Source of the DNA: Primulina eburnea
Lineage: Eukaryota > Streptophyta > Magnoliopsida > Lamiales > Gesneriaceae
Length of the DNA: 64,000 bases
Assembly (NCBI RefSeq): GCF_022965805.1
Contig: NW_027331443.1
Coordinates: 1-64,000, forward strand
Direction: 5' to 3'
The notes beneath the pieces are model-generated. The model ran no database searches. It had not been told where the DNA came from and worked only from the letters and a program-made list of their open reading frames with translations. The translations under genes and the position numbers were made by a program. This document shows positions 36,201-46,717 of the stretch, one piece after another. Position 1 is the stretch's first letter; the number at the start of each line of letters is the position of its first letter.

Positions 36201-36409
36201 GTGCCCAACTGCTCTGGATTCAGCAACAACTGAGAGATTATGGAGTTGATGCTAAAGAATCACCTATATTTTGTGACAACACAAGCACAATTGCTATAAC
36301 CTACAATCCAGTTCTTCACTCTCGAACCAAACACATAGATGTCAGACATCACTTCATCAGAGATCAGTGCTCTCAAGAAGGAAATCAGACTGGAATACGT
36401 CTCAACTGA
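33296..36409 (+). CDS. pol: C1 pol (protease, integrase, RT, RNase H), C-terminus frameshifted
   Basis: 1037 codons. Protease DSGC at 15-18; integrase zinc motif H142, H147, C176, C179; integrase triad D207, D270, E306 (35 residues between the last two); RT with AFLNG near 673 and YVDD at 754-757; RNase H from about 910 ([21 protein letters not shown]). It is in the same frame as gag but separated by TAA (33260-33262) and TGA (33293-33295). Near 36370 one extra base shifts the frame, so the last 40 or so residues of RNase H are read wrongly; they remain recognisable at 36375-36500. The ATG at 33296 may not be a real start, since pol of this group is normally a readthrough or fusion product. 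Confidence 0.9.
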   Translation: MQVTGTTEDSVWYLDSGCSRHMTGDSKLLSKLIKYDGPKISFGDNSKGTTVGKGKLIHGNFIINDVLLVENLKYNLISISQLCDNGFSVQFDKLICSVKNSTDEVILTGKRCGNTYKVSWNDQPYAPVCLIASKSSKNWLWHKRLNHLNFKSIAYLSKHDLVTGLPKMDFTKDKICSECQFGKQIKSSFKNKGRKSSSRCLELLHMDLFGPIPVMSLGRMKYTLVVVDDFSRFTWVIFLKTKDQTAAQLIKLFKRLSNEKSVGIDRIRSDRGTEFINKILSNYLENTGIKHELSAARTPQQNGVAERRNRTLKEAARTMLADSSISQRFWAEAVNTACYTQNRSMINKNHLKTPYEIWHGRKSVVSYFKIFGCRCFILDNGKTHLKAFDAKSAEGIFLGYSSVSKAYRVFNKNTLNVEESIHVVFDETVLTDKPTDTVELADRFTDISLEDDDEEDTHINQSNLQTPEPEILDQAVELEANQLVEQTNEIQLPTETAPTETETNQLPTEAVTNLESTNAELRWKKSHPPELVIGNPSDPVRTRNKMLNLFIHSAFVSQLEPKKTDEALADPNWINAMQEELNQFIHNNVWNLVPRPISKTVIGTKWVYRNKLNEDGSVVRNKARLVAQGYRQEEGIDYDETYAPVARLEAIRIFLAYASFKNFKVYQMDVKSAFLNGQLQEEVFVEQPPGFVNHHLPDHVYHLNKALYGLKQAPRAWYETLSKFLTDHDFSVGSVDKTLFKFSKNDHILLVQIYVDDIIFGSTNPKLCEKFAKLMQEKFEMSMMGELTFFLGLQVKQLDSGTFISQTKYTKELLKKFGMESCSAASTPMSSSVKLDTDQGGISVETTLYRGLIGSLLYLTASRPDIVFAVCMCARFQANPKQSHFAAAKRILKYLKGTQNVGLWYSKDSSFNLVGYSDADYAGCKLDRKSTSGSCQFLGDRLISWFSKKQTSIATSTTEAEYLAAGSCCAQLLWIQQQLRDYGVDAKESPIFCDNTSTIAITYNPVLHSRTKHIDVRHHFIRDQCSQEGNQTGIRLN

Positions 36410-36500
36410 ACAACAAGCAGCTGATATCTTCACCAAGCCACTGGCTGAGACTAAGTTTTCTCACTTCCGCAATATACTTGGATTAATTGATTTATCTTAA
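36375..36500 (+). pseudogene. C1 pol C-terminal tail in shifted frame
   Basis: 42 codons, including AADIFTKPL, a signature near the end of copia RNase H, ending in TAA at 36498-36500. It belongs to pol and is detached only by the single-base frameshift near 36370. Confidence 0.85.
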
Positions 36501-36716
36501 TTAATGATCATTGTTCGTAATTTGTTGATTAAGCTTTATTGTTGTTTTACCGAATATTTAAGTGAGTTGCTTATTCTTATGAACTCCTAACTGATGTCAG
36601 CAAGTGTTTGTATTGTTCTTATGGTTATGTTTCCTAACAAATCATTGCAGGCAGAGATAAAAGAACAACGACGATAAAACATAATAAATATTTTCATTAA
36701 TCAGGAGAGGAGCCGG

Positions 36717-37094
36717 TTACATTGTTACAATATTTTCCTCCACAGAATCTATCCACAAACTCATCCATGCAGCTAGTGCTGAGGAAGAAGTTTTGCAGAA
36801 ATCATGGGAGGCAGCGATGCGGCGGAGGATCTCCAGCTCCTTCAGAAGAAAGAGCTTGTAGAGATAACCTTCTTTAAAAAGGTCCACCCCCGCAGGAACC
36901 TCTAGGAGCTCCCGCACCTCTTGTAGTTGGGCCTTCCGCCTGAAAGAGGAGACCCGTCCAGAGTAATACAGGAACTCCAGCTCCTGCATCTCTTCCCAGT
37001 AACGAAGGCTAGTGTAGAAGACTTCATCTTCTATGAACTGCTTCCTAGCTTGCAGAGTAAACTGAGCGTCACTTGAGCTTCCAGCGTCTGCCAT
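36717..37094 (-). CDS. Antisense accessory ORF of C1, 125 aa
   Basis: A minus-strand ORF lies between pol and the large accessory ORF, with ATG at 37092-37094 and TAA at 36717-36719. The product is predominantly charged and helical, with an N-terminus rich in alanine and serine and a central WEEMQELEFLYYSGRVSSF block. There is no membrane segment, signal peptide or zinc motif, and I recognise no family. A TATAAATAAG box lies 57-66 bases upstream of the ATG, the spacing of a real Pol II gene with a short leader. It is transcribed toward pol, opposite to the element. The intact frame in a very young element supports function, but a chance ORF cannot be excluded without codon or homology tests. 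Confidence 0.6.
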   Translation of the reverse strand: MADAGSSSDAQFTLQARKQFIEDEVFYTSLRYWEEMQELEFLYYSGRVSSFRRKAQLQEVRELLEVPAGVDLFKEGYLYKLFLLKELEILRRIAASHDFCKTSSSALAAWMSLWIDSVEENIVTM

Positions 37095-37150
37095 TATCTT
37101 TATCTGTGTAGAATTACTTGCTGAGATGAATTTTGGCTAACCCCTTCACT

Positions 37151-37164
37151 CTTATTTATAGGGC
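37151..37164 (-). promoter_or_regulatory. TATA box of the antisense accessory ORF
   Basis: The minus strand reads GCCCTATAAATAAG. Transcription would begin near 37125-37130, leaving a leader of about 35 bases before the ATG. Confidence 0.6.
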
Positions 37165-37707
37165 AAAACAAAGGAGGGATACGAAGGACATCTCTCTGTG
37201 ACGTTTGCTATACCCAGCACCATACTCATCATTAATATTCTCTATCTATTGCCGTCATTTTGCTTTAATAGATTAAGGGGGAATAATGGTTCAAGAGGTT
37301 AACTGAGAAGACAGTCGTTAGTAAATTCTCGACTGAAAGAACTCAGTCTTATCAACTGATCTATCAGTCGACTTTTTCACTAATCTTCTCATATAAGTTA
37401 ACTAATTAACCCAATTTTATTCCAAATCAAATGACGTGACCATCTGCTAAACTGATCATGACTCTTGATTTTCTTTACGTGGAGTTATCTTCACCACTCA
37501 ATTCGTACACACGATTGTAGCACACGTACTACTTTGTTTCTTTCAAAATTCTTGGGACTGACACGTGTCCAGAGTTTGAATGGTCACGTACATATGTACT
37601 ATTACCCGCCTCTTTTCAGTCTTACTTTTCGACTACGTCAAATTCTCCTTAGGGCAAGAACTACCTCATTCCTCGAATTTTCTTTCAGGCAATTTATCAG
37701 TTATCAA
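37165..37707. promoter_or_regulatory. Divergent intergenic region with ACGT-core sites and a splice acceptor
   Basis: The region separates the antisense ORF (leftward) from the large accessory ORF (rightward). ACGT cores, the binding core of plant bZIP factors, occur in TGACGTGACC (near 37432), TTACGTGG (near 37477), CACACGTACT (near 37520), GACACGTGTCC (near 37560, a palindromic G-box) and TCACGTAC (near 37583). TTTTCTTTCAG ends at 37688, 20 bases before the ATG of the large ORF, and is a good 3' splice site. An internal AAGGGGGAATAATG near 37275 resembles a polypurine tract. Confidence 0.45.
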
Positions 37708-40342
37708 ATGGCAACCCAAATTCCCGCTTTCATGCTAAATTCTATGACCATCAACTTTGGATCTATATTATCCTTCGGCGATGCTGAAGTTCAGAAAGTA
37801 TTTCAGAAGCTTGAAGCTGCTGGTCTAAGAACATTTTTGGGACAATCTTCTCAAGATATCTATCCCAAAGAACTTCAGGATTTCTACTCTTCTGGCGTGA
37901 TTGATTCTGAGGGAAATATCAGGTCTACTATCAATGATCAGTTGCTGATCATTTCTGAAGATTCTCTTGGTGATTTCTTTCATTTACCTTCTGAAGGTAT
38001 GGCACAACTCTCAGATGTCAAGGCGTCTGATATTGAAGAGATGCAAGTCTCTCTTTCTATTGATGGACGAAAGATTAAGGTTTCAGATCCTAAGAAAGAA
38101 CTGAAACATGAAGTTCAATTGCTAGCTGATGTTATTGCAAAAGGAATTTTGGCAAAAGCAGGATCATTCGCTGCTCTAACTTTAGAGAAATTTCAGGCCA
38201 TTACCGTTATTATGGACTGGTCAAAAATTTAACTGGAAGCGTCTCATTTTTAATGTTCTGAAGAATATGTTTCTGTCTTCTAAACAATCCAAGGGCTTTG
38301 CAGTTCAAATCAGTTATTTACTGAAAGCTAAAGGCTTAGTGGCTGAGGACTCTGAGATAACATCGAAATTTAAGGTGTTCAATGCAAAGAACACAATGCC
38401 AATCAAATCCAAAATGGACTTGACCACTACTCAGTTTGTGAAAATCAAACAGGAAATTGGGACTCAGTTAGCCGCTCCCAAATCAGTCAAGAAAACCAAA
38501 ACGTTGGCTCAACTGCAGATTGCCAAAAGAAAGTTGGTTTTAAGTTCATCAGAATCAGAAAAGACTCCATCTCCTCACATTGTGAAGAAGCCAAGAACTC
38601 AAAGGGTTAAAACAACTTCTGAGGTAACCAGTCCGACTGACAAAATGATTTCCTTCACTGATCAGCAACCTATAGAAGCAGTTCCTCTGCAGATTATTCC
38701 ACAAGATGATTCAGCAAGTACCATAAAAAAATCGGTTAGGACGCAAGCTCCTGTTACTCAAATATCTCGACCAATTGGTGTGGCACCTGCAAGACCTAAA
38801 GGGATAAAGTTTATAGAACCGGTGGAATCAACTCGAACAGGACTGGAAATCCCTCATATCTTAAGTGGTGATAAAGGAAAAGAGAAATTGATTGTGGAAC
38901 CCAGACCCTCAAACCCAATTCAGACTCATATTGATCTCGTATGGGCAATAGTGAACAGTTTTGCTGCTGCAAAAACTAAGTCCTATGACGCTTGGGTAGC
39001 CTATCGTACTGAAGTTTTTGCCAAGCAACTGAAGGAGAAGTCCGAACTGAGAAAATTCATCCAGTTGGAGGCCCTCGTTCTCCGCACGGTCAAAGCTGCA
39101 ACTATTGCTCAAGCCTTGGAGAGAAAAAGCTATTTCTTTGATCAGCTGAGAGCAAAGAAGTTGGCTCAAATTGTTGCTAAACTTAAGAACAACTACTTGC
39201 CAACTGCCCCTACTGCATATGCTGATCAAGCTGTAATCACTCAGCTTGACACTGATCTGATGGGGATACTATCTCGAATCAAATTTTGGGAATCAGATCA
39301 AGAACTCGTGGTCTACCAAGGAGATTCAGATGATGACAATGAGGAACAAGTTGAAACAACATTCTCTGACAAAACAGCACCATCATCCGCCTTAGTTCTG
39401 GTTCCAACTGGAGAACCAGTTTCTGATAAGCTTCCTTCACCACCTGTTGAACAACTACTATATACTGAAGCGGAGCTATCTCTTGCTCATATTGTTGAAG
39501 TGATTCAAGCAGTGGTAGAGGAGTCCCACTTTAGTGCACCAGTTAATGATCCAGTTGATCGCTCTGCTGATCAAACCAATCTACAGGTCACTATTTCTTC
39601 AGTCGAAATTGTTCCACCAGACCAATCTGCTGATCAGGGCTTACAAATTGATATGCCAGTTGAATCAATTGATCATTCACTAGAGGCATCAGTTCAGGTT
39701 GTGTCACCATCAACTGTACAACATTCTCCCTCACCATCTTTAGATCAAGAAGCAACGACTGCTGATGAGACTCCGGTTCAAGGGACAATAACTGGAACTG
39801 ATACTTCAGTTCAGCCAATTGCTGATACCAAGATAACTGACCAAGCCTTGGTCATTACTCAGCAAACAACAAGTGAACCAAGCACTTCTCATCAATCCAA
39901 CCCTCCATCTTCAGCAGATTTTGATCTCATTTTTGAGGAAGTCCAACATATGCAGGACAGCATGAATCAAATAATTTCGGCCATTTCCAAAATTCAAAAT
40001 ACGCAACTTTCGCACAGTGTGAAGTTAGACGATACTCGGGAATCCATCAAAAGACTGAAGGCCATCGAATCTGCTGTTACCGCTCTTTCTTTTGCAGTCA
40101 GTGACATTCAGAAAAATAGAGGTATCATATCCGGTCTGACTGCCACTCAAGAACTCATTAATCAACGCGTCAACAATGTGGAATCGCTTATGTCTCGGAA
40201 ATTTGATCTACTGCAAGTCACACTGTCTACTGCTATTGAAAATATGTCATGCTCTGTCACGGTTCTTTCTTCTCACGTTCGCAAGCTATCTGACAAGATG
40301 GAGCAGTTTGACAAAAAGGGGGAAGAGCAGAAGAATTCTTAG
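37708..40342 (+). pseudogene. C1 large accessory ORF, one frameshift
   Basis: About 878 codons from the ATG at 37708 to TAG at 40340-40342, with one extra G near 38215 (ATGGACTGG) that shifts the frame after residue 170. Order: globular N-terminal domain (blocks NDQLLIISEDS, LPSEGMAQLS, IEEMQVSLS, KIKVSDPKKELK, KAGSFAALTLEKF); basic stretch KRKLVLSSSESEK...KKPRTQR that looks like a nuclear signal; IQTHIDLVW block; long central region rich in proline, glutamine and QSADQ-type repeats; C-terminal coiled coil from about residue 740. No signal peptide or membrane helix is seen, so it is not envelope-like despite its position. I chose the ATG at 37708 because it follows the acceptor-like site and because homology to the C2 copy begins shortly after it. 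Function unknown. Confidence 0.75.
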
Positions 40343-40451
40343 TAGTACAGCAGTATTGATTGTATCAGATTTCTATTATTTCAGTTGTTGATCTTATTTT
40401 ATCTACTATGCAGAATTCAGTTATTTATTCCAAGTTTTGTCAAAACACCAT

Positions 40452-40463
40452 AAAGGGGGAAAT
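40452..40463 (+). other. C1 polypurine tract
   Basis: AAAGGGGGAAAT directly before the 3' LTR start TGTTGG. Confidence 0.88.
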
Positions 40464-41398
40464 TGTTGGAAACTTAATTCGGCGTTTGACAAAAGACTCA
40501 ACTGAATTCAGCAACTAAAAGCTACCAACTGATCGACTCAACTGAACCTAGCTTAACTGATATTTCAGCAGATATTCTCGCCAGTTCATTCTCGCCAACT
40601 GATTTGTTATCAGCTGATCTTTCAGCTGTACACGTCATAAAGTGAAAACGACAACCGACAAATAGTACAGTCTTCTGCGAACTGGTAGTGGATCGCCGCA
40701 TTTCAGAAGTTGCAGTGTACGATCTATCAGGGAATATTGACGTGGCAAACAACGGCTGTTATTCAAATAAATGTTACCGTTGACAGAAGCCTATAAATAG
40801 TCGAAGAGAGCAGCTGAAGAACTACCGATTCAGAACTACTCATTTTACTTGCTGTTACTCTGCGAAAATATTCTCTCAACTTCGTCAAATCAAAGCTCAA
40901 GCTTATCAGTTTTATCAGTAGCATTCAGGCTACGTTTTGAGCTAGAAAAGGCACTTTGTAATCTTTGATAAATTGTACAAGTTGTGCTAAGATCAGTTGT
41001 GATCTGTAAAAGAGTTGTTAACTAAGAGTTTCAGTTTTGGTAATAGATAAGTCCAAACTGAAGTGGGTCAGTACACGTTATTGTATTTGATCAAAGTCTT
41101 TTAGTGAATATCCTATCTTTGTGATAGAAGGGGTGACGTAGGAGTTATTCAAGTCTCCGAACATCCAGAAACATTTCTTGTGTTATTTACTTTCAGTTAT
41201 TTATTCTATCTTTCAGTCAGTTAGTTTTCCGCAACTGTTTTATTCAGTTTAACTGATTGTTATCGACCGACGAGATACTTGAGTCAGTTTGTAACAAAAC
41301 TGTACCCAACCTTTCGAAGAAGTTTTAATCTAGCAAGTGTTTATTCAACCCCCCCCCCCCTTCTAAACACTTTCACGCTGAGTTAACCGATCCTATCA
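40464..41398 (+). repeat. C1 3' LTR
   Basis: 935 bases, ending CCGATCCTATCA, followed by the target duplication ACGTC. It is nearly identical to 30302-31233. Confidence 0.95.
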
Positions 41399-42784
41399 AC
41401 GTCATATTTAAAGATTAAATTAAAAGACCTCGATTTAAGCTAAATAAAAATATGAAAAAATTCATGTAGGCTTCAATAATTATTTAGGACATGTTAGAGT
41501 CAATGAAATTAAGAAAATGTCAAAAACAGGAAATTTTACGTCCAGGGTAAAACAGTCGTTTTACAACTAGAAATTAGTAAACATCATGGTAGTGTCCTGA
41601 ATACTGTTTTATATGCTAATGTGATTATTTTCAATGATTATGGATGTTTATGAATTTTTATATGTTAAATTATATTTTTTAAATGTCTATGAAATTTTTA
41701 TGGTTTAATTATGGACATTTAAAAGACATGTTGCATGTTTGGTTTAAAAGAAAAACGTTACACGCATGTTTAAATTTTATAAAGTGATGATAATATGAAA
41801 GTTGAAGGAAGTGAAGTAATTTTGACTAATATGATGATATGTTGGAAATTTCGTGAGTGTTATTGTCTCAGTGGGAGCCCGACGATCGTGTTTCTTTGGA
41901 TACAGATATGAATATGTATATCAATACGATGATATGTTAGTACGTAAGGCAAAGGCCTAGTTGACCGGTGAGTGTTGTTGGTGACCCCGCCATCCAGTAC
42001 TGTGGTTACGGTAGATGGATCCATCGCCCAACACGTAGACGTAGACGTTGATGAACACGTAAGTCACAATTAACGATCTGAATTCAACGAAAGGAAAAAA
42101 GAATACGTATATGTGGATGATAATATGAATATGAATATGTTGAGGATGATATGAATATGTTTATGAAAAATGATCGTGAAAATATTTTTAAAGATTATAC
42201 ATCATGAAAATGTTTACGAAAATGTTAATGTTTGAAGTTTATGTTTCTTCATGAAAACAATATTTTAAGTACAAGTATTTTTCACTGTTGTATGTGATTT
42301 TTATAAGTATTATTTGGTATCAAGAATATGATGTGTTGAGTCTTTAGACTCAATAGGTGTGATTGATACAGGTGATTATGATAATAATATTTATGGAGGT
42401 CTTGACGGTTGAATTTGCTGGACTGAAGGTGCAAATAACCCGAGGACATACGCTAGTTTTCCGCACTAGTTTACGATTCATGATTTTAAGTTATGTTTAA
42501 GGTATTTTTAAAACCTTTATTTATGTTATGTGAGATTTTTGAGAGGTTATAGTATGAGCTATACTTTTCAAATAATATTTTTAGTTTGATAAAACGTTTG
42601 ACGATTTTATGCTTTAAAATATTTTCTCTTGGATTTTTAAATGTTAGTTGGATGTTTTTTTTTAAATTGTGTCACGATATTTTAAAGTATTTAGATATAT
42701 GTATATTTTGAATTATGGATATTAAGGAGAGAAAAAAAATTTCTAGCACGATTTAAGAAAACGAATAGCAGACATTTCAATAGC

Positions 42785-44018
42785 TATATGCACCTTGTCG
42801 TGGAAAGCGTGTAAGAAGAAGAAGAAGATACACCTATTGATGTGGCAGAAAAAGAACAGTGACAATGGAGAGATGATAAGGTAGGCTAGAATAGTATTAT
42901 GGTTATATGATATGAAAATAAAGAAGTGTAACATTGCTTTGGGAATGTACAAAGATAAGTTGAATTATATTATTGGGAATGTACCTATAAGATATAAGTT
43001 GACTTATATTTTTAGGTATAAACCTATGTGATATAAGTTTACTTACATTTTGGAAATTCACTTATCGAAAATAAGCTTCCGACTTAAAATGAAATGTTTG
43101 ACTCGAGGATAATAGATTATTTATGAAAATATGATATAAGAATTATATAAGTTTTGATATTCAGATGTAGAATTTTATTTTTGTGTCAATAATTAACGGT
43201 ATGTACATTAAATTTATGATACTAAGTGCTAAATTTAAATATATAGGATTTGTAATATCTTATGAAGGTAAGAAATACTATCTATCAAGAAATTTATATT
43301 ATTTTTAGGTCATTGTCTTATGAAAATAAAATAAGATATTGATGGGCATGGAGGAAGTGTAGCATACATAATAAATTCTGACTGTTCATATAGTACAAAA
43401 AAAGGGAGAAGATTTGAGGAGAAAGACATCCAACAAAACTTGTTTGTGTTGAAGCATGCTAGGCTCATAGTCTTGATTAAAGAAAGATTTAGTAAAAGAA
43501 GAATTATTTGAGGAATTAGTTTCTTTCGTACAAGGTTGAAATAAATTTTAACTAGGTTATAACTCTGGGGACTTGAGTCAATAAGCTGATAAGGAGTTAT
43601 GTTCTAAGATTTTGTATTGGTTTTAAGTTTTGAGATGGTAATCATGATAATTTATTCCATTCCGATTTTATTCAGTGTACTACGGGAATTGATTAGTTGG
43701 GCAAGAATCAAGCAATGATAGATTATCAGCGTAAGAATGCCAAACTCCAATACAAGAATAAATCGTATTTCATGGCAAGGACAAGGAACAAAAATACTTC
43801 ATTTCTGCTTCTTAGACTTAGAAAGCCATGGAGTATGGCTTAGAAGTCTAATTAGCAGTAATGAGAGAAGAAAAAGAAGGAATTGATATCAAGTTATAAA
43901 ATATTCCTGTGGTACGAGAGCTCCAGAAACGTTACTTTCAATTATCTCACACCGTGAAGTAGAATTCGAAAGTAGCTTGATAGCTTGTGCAACACTAAAA
44001 TCTAAGGAACCTTAGAGA
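42785..44018 (+). other. AT-rich decayed stretch, probably R1 gag/protease region
   Basis: No gene is recognised. A loosely repeated unit of about 38 bases (GGGAATGTAC...ATAAGTT) occurs three or four times at 42938-43075. By position, between the coding-like fragment and a recognisable RT, this should be the gag and protease of R1, now unreadable. Confidence 0.35.
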
Positions 44019-45389
44019 ATGGCTTCAGTTGAACGCAATGAGCTAAAAGATAGATTCCAATATTTGTTAGACAAAAACAAATCAGAACAAATGCCTATCC
44101 TTGAGGATCTTCACTCTTATTGGTACGGAAGAATGGTGAAGGTACAAGATATTGTGTCGATATGCAAAGAACTCAATAAGATCAAGAACAAATGTCATCT
44201 TTCAAGAATAGATGTCCTTTTGAATCAATAAAAGGAGCTAAGATCTTTACAAAGCTCTATCTAAGGTCAGACTACCAAAACCAAAGGCCAAGGCTGAGAA
44301 TGTTCCTAAAACAACCTTAAAAAGAAAAGGTTATGGACACTATGAGTCCATAATAATTCCTTTTGTTATGTCCAATGCTCCAACAATATTCATAGAACTC
44401 ATGAACAGAGTGTTCAAGAAATTCCTTGACAAGTTTGTGGTAGTATTTATTGATGACATTCTTGCATATTCAACAAGTGAGAAAGACCGCAAGGAAGATC
44501 TTCGTCTTACTCTGCAAATGCTCAGAGAAAATTAACTACACTAAATTTAAGAAATGTGAATTTTTACTAAAAAAACGTCACATTCCTGGGTCATATAATC
44601 TCTGAAATGAGCATATCAGTGGGTCACAAGAAGGTGGAGACAATCATGGACTGGCCTTGACCGAAAACTGGAATAAAAATTCGAAGCTTTCTAGGATGAG
44701 TTGGCTATTAAGAAATGTGTTGAAGGATTTTCTTCCTCCCACCAAGTTCACTCTGAAGAACTCTAAATTCAATTATAGTGAAGAATGTGAGAAGAGTATT
44801 AGATCCTGAAAAAGAACTAGCTTCTATGCCATTATTAGTACTTCTCGAATAAGGCATCAATTTCAAGATTTACAATGACGTATCGAAAGAGGATTGTGAT
44901 GTGTTCTCATTCAAGAGGGGCAAGTAATTACCTATGCATCAAGGAAATTAAAATTATGTGAGCAAAATTATCCAACACATGATATTGAATTAGTCTCAAT
45001 TATATTTGTGCCAAAGATCCGGAGAATCAACTTCTTTGGTTTCAAATGTGAGATATTTACCGATCACCAAAGCCTCAAATACCGTTTACACAAAAGGAAA
45101 TAAACGTGAGAAAAAGAAGGTGAATCTGGCTATTGAAAGATTATGACCTAAGACTAACAAGATAGCTAATGCGCTATGCCAAAAGGACTACATAGTGTTA
45201 TGACAAGAATTTTGTCCAATAGAAACCAAAAATTCTTTCCGATTTTGGAAAAAGTTTTCGGGAAGCCATGAGTACCAAGATCACTGTCAGCATGTCTTGT
45301 CAATCCCAAACTAAGAATAAAAATACAAACTCTTGAAGATATTCTTAGGGCACGTGCCATAGAATTCAGAGGAAATTGAAGTAAACAAC
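44019..45389 (+). pseudogene. R1: decayed plus-strand gypsy pol (RT and RNase H)
   Basis: Scattered but ordered motifs identify a Ty3/gypsy RT: LKDRFQYLLDK and KELNKIKNK near 44050-44220, FVMSNAPTIFIELMNRVF and [12 protein letters not shown] near 44360-44475, then RNase H traces (YASRKL, EQNYPTHDIEL, FTDHQS) up to about 45080. Many stops and frameshifts separate them. It is cut at 45389 by a solo LTR and continues at 46718. Confidence 0.75.
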
Positions 45390-46717
45390 TGTAGCGCCCT
45401 TACCCGAGCCACTACTAAACAGACTAATAAACATGCAACATTAAACTTAATACCAACAATTAAACAGCGGAAACCAAATACTTAATCATCTTACAACCCA
45501 AATGATAACAAAACAATAACGAAAGTCTTAAACATTAATACAACCATAACAAATACAAAACATAACCCTGAACGAGAAAACGATAAACCACAGAAAACCT
45601 CCACTGGATCACCACCGAAAACCCAACTGCTCTAGCCACTGCCCTGGTCGTCCGAACCGTCCAACCTAAGACCTGCCCCGTGGAATGGGGTGCCCAAGAT
45701 GAAAACAAGGACGTGAGCGAAAATCGCCCAATACGAGAATATACGAGTATACAAACTGATATGATGCATGAAAAATGCAATATGCTCGGATATCAAGGAT
45801 CAAGTCAAGAATCTCATGCTCAGTCTAGAGGCGCCTGAGTGTGTAGTCTCTGATATGTCCTAGGCATGTTTTGGCTCCCACACTCATCATTAAGACGTGG
45901 ACCTGCAATGTCCAGGTCATCAGAGCCCGCGGGTCCCGTCGGACACTGTAGCTCTCGATGCCCCATCGTCCACAATACAGAATAGGGCTGAGCGGCCCCA
46001 ACAAACGAGGTATATCTCAAAAGATATCAGGCTCAACATGATATGTCATGCATAATATGCCAAAGCAGTAAAACATGTATCATGCAACAGATAAATATGC
46101 AGCATATAAGTGTGTATACTACGCTTGGATATCTCAGTCAGTACATCACGTACCTCACTAAAACAATCTGACAGAAAGATCTGAACATAGACAACACCAA
46201 CATAATGAAATCACTAACAAACCAGATCAAACATGCTACAAAGATCTCCCTATGATCCTTAAATCACTATCTAAGGATTTAGGATTATACCTGCGTCCGT
46301 CGTCAGCCCGCTGATGATGTCTCCATCTCAGTACACCGACCTCCTCGAGTCGACACTAGATCCGAAACTTCCCGACACCAAATTGCCCTAGAAACTGGCT
46401 AGAAAACCTAAGGTACAACTAGAACTCTCTCTGAAGAATGCGGTGAAGGAAACAAAAGAATCGGCTTCCATTTATAGGCTGCATCCGCACTATTTCAGAA
46501 AATCTGAACCAATCTTATCTGCCACGTGTCAGAATCTCATTGGTCTAGTTGGATTTCTCGAGATAATGTAATCCGAAGTAGGTTGGGTTATCCATTTAAA
46601 ATTCGGTGGATACCAACAGTTTAATCCCGAATTATCAATTCTTTAAAACTTAATTAACAACTCATTAATTATGTCTTAATTAATACTTTATTCAAAATAG
46701 GAATTCGGGTCATTATA
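45390..46717 (-). mobile_element. Solo LTR in R1 (relative of M2 LTR)
   Basis: TGTAGCGCCC...GGGTCATTATA, flanked by ACAAC (45385-45389 and 46718-46722). The expected final ACA reads ATA. The minus orientation is shown by a CTATAAATGG box near 46472-46481. It shares blocks with M2 LTRs (CCTGCCCC, GGACGTGAGC, CAGGCTCAACATGAT) but differs elsewhere. Confidence 0.82.

Larger units (their letters stand above)
30302..41398 (+). mobile_element. C1: young Sirevirus-type Ty1/copia element with two accessory ORFs
   Basis: LTRs are 30302-31233 and 40464-41398, flanked by ACGTC (30297-30301 and 41399-41403). Order: LTR, primer site, gag, pol (protease, integrase, RT, RNase H), antisense 125-codon ORF, large accessory ORF, polypurine tract, LTR. 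The LTRs differ by about two substitutions, one single-base indel and a poly-C run (8 versus 12). The element sits in the 3' LTR of G1. Lesions: stops between gag and pol, a +1 frameshift near the end of pol and a +1 frameshift in the accessory ORF. Sirevirus assignment rests on the large gag and RT motifs; the extra downstream ORF is typical of that genus. Confidence 0.95.
956..42779 (+). mobile_element. G1: outermost long-LTR Ty3/gypsy element, coding region lost
   Basis: Both LTRs begin TGTAACGCCC and end GCAGAC(G/A)TTTCA. Flanks are ATAAC (951-955) and ATAGC (42780-42784), a target duplication with one changed base. A primer site follows the left LTR and a polypurine tract precedes the right LTR, but only about 1.2 kb of internal non-coding sequence remains once the solo LTR at 7543-9582 is set aside. 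The element was later hit by a Harbinger relic, the solo LTR, M1 (with M2 inside it) and C1. Its two LTRs differ at roughly 10% of positions near their starts, making it one of the older layers. The same family recurs as G3. Confidence 0.85.
10747..42779 (+). repeat. G1 3' LTR, split by M1 and C1
   Basis: Three pieces form one LTR of about 3.3 kb: 10747-12319, 29918-30301 and 41404-42779. The breaks coincide with the insertion sites of M1 and C1, each with a perfect 5-bp target duplication. A TATA box is at 11236-11244, and about 11600-12310 is strongly G-rich. The 14-base palindrome GAGTCTTTAGACTC is at 42338-42351. Confidence 0.85.

Noticed and set aside
37465..37707. Longer N-terminus of the C1 accessory ORF (start at 37465)
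   Set aside because: The extra 81 residues are hydrophobic noise across the divergent intergenic region, lie upstream of the acceptor-like site and have no counterpart in C2.
37708..40342. Envelope protein
   Set aside because: The position suggests an env-like ORF, but no signal peptide, membrane helix or fusion-type segment is visible.
42785..44018. A host gene upstream of the R1 pol
   Set aside because: No exon-like open frames, domains or splice pattern. The position fits decayed gag of R1.
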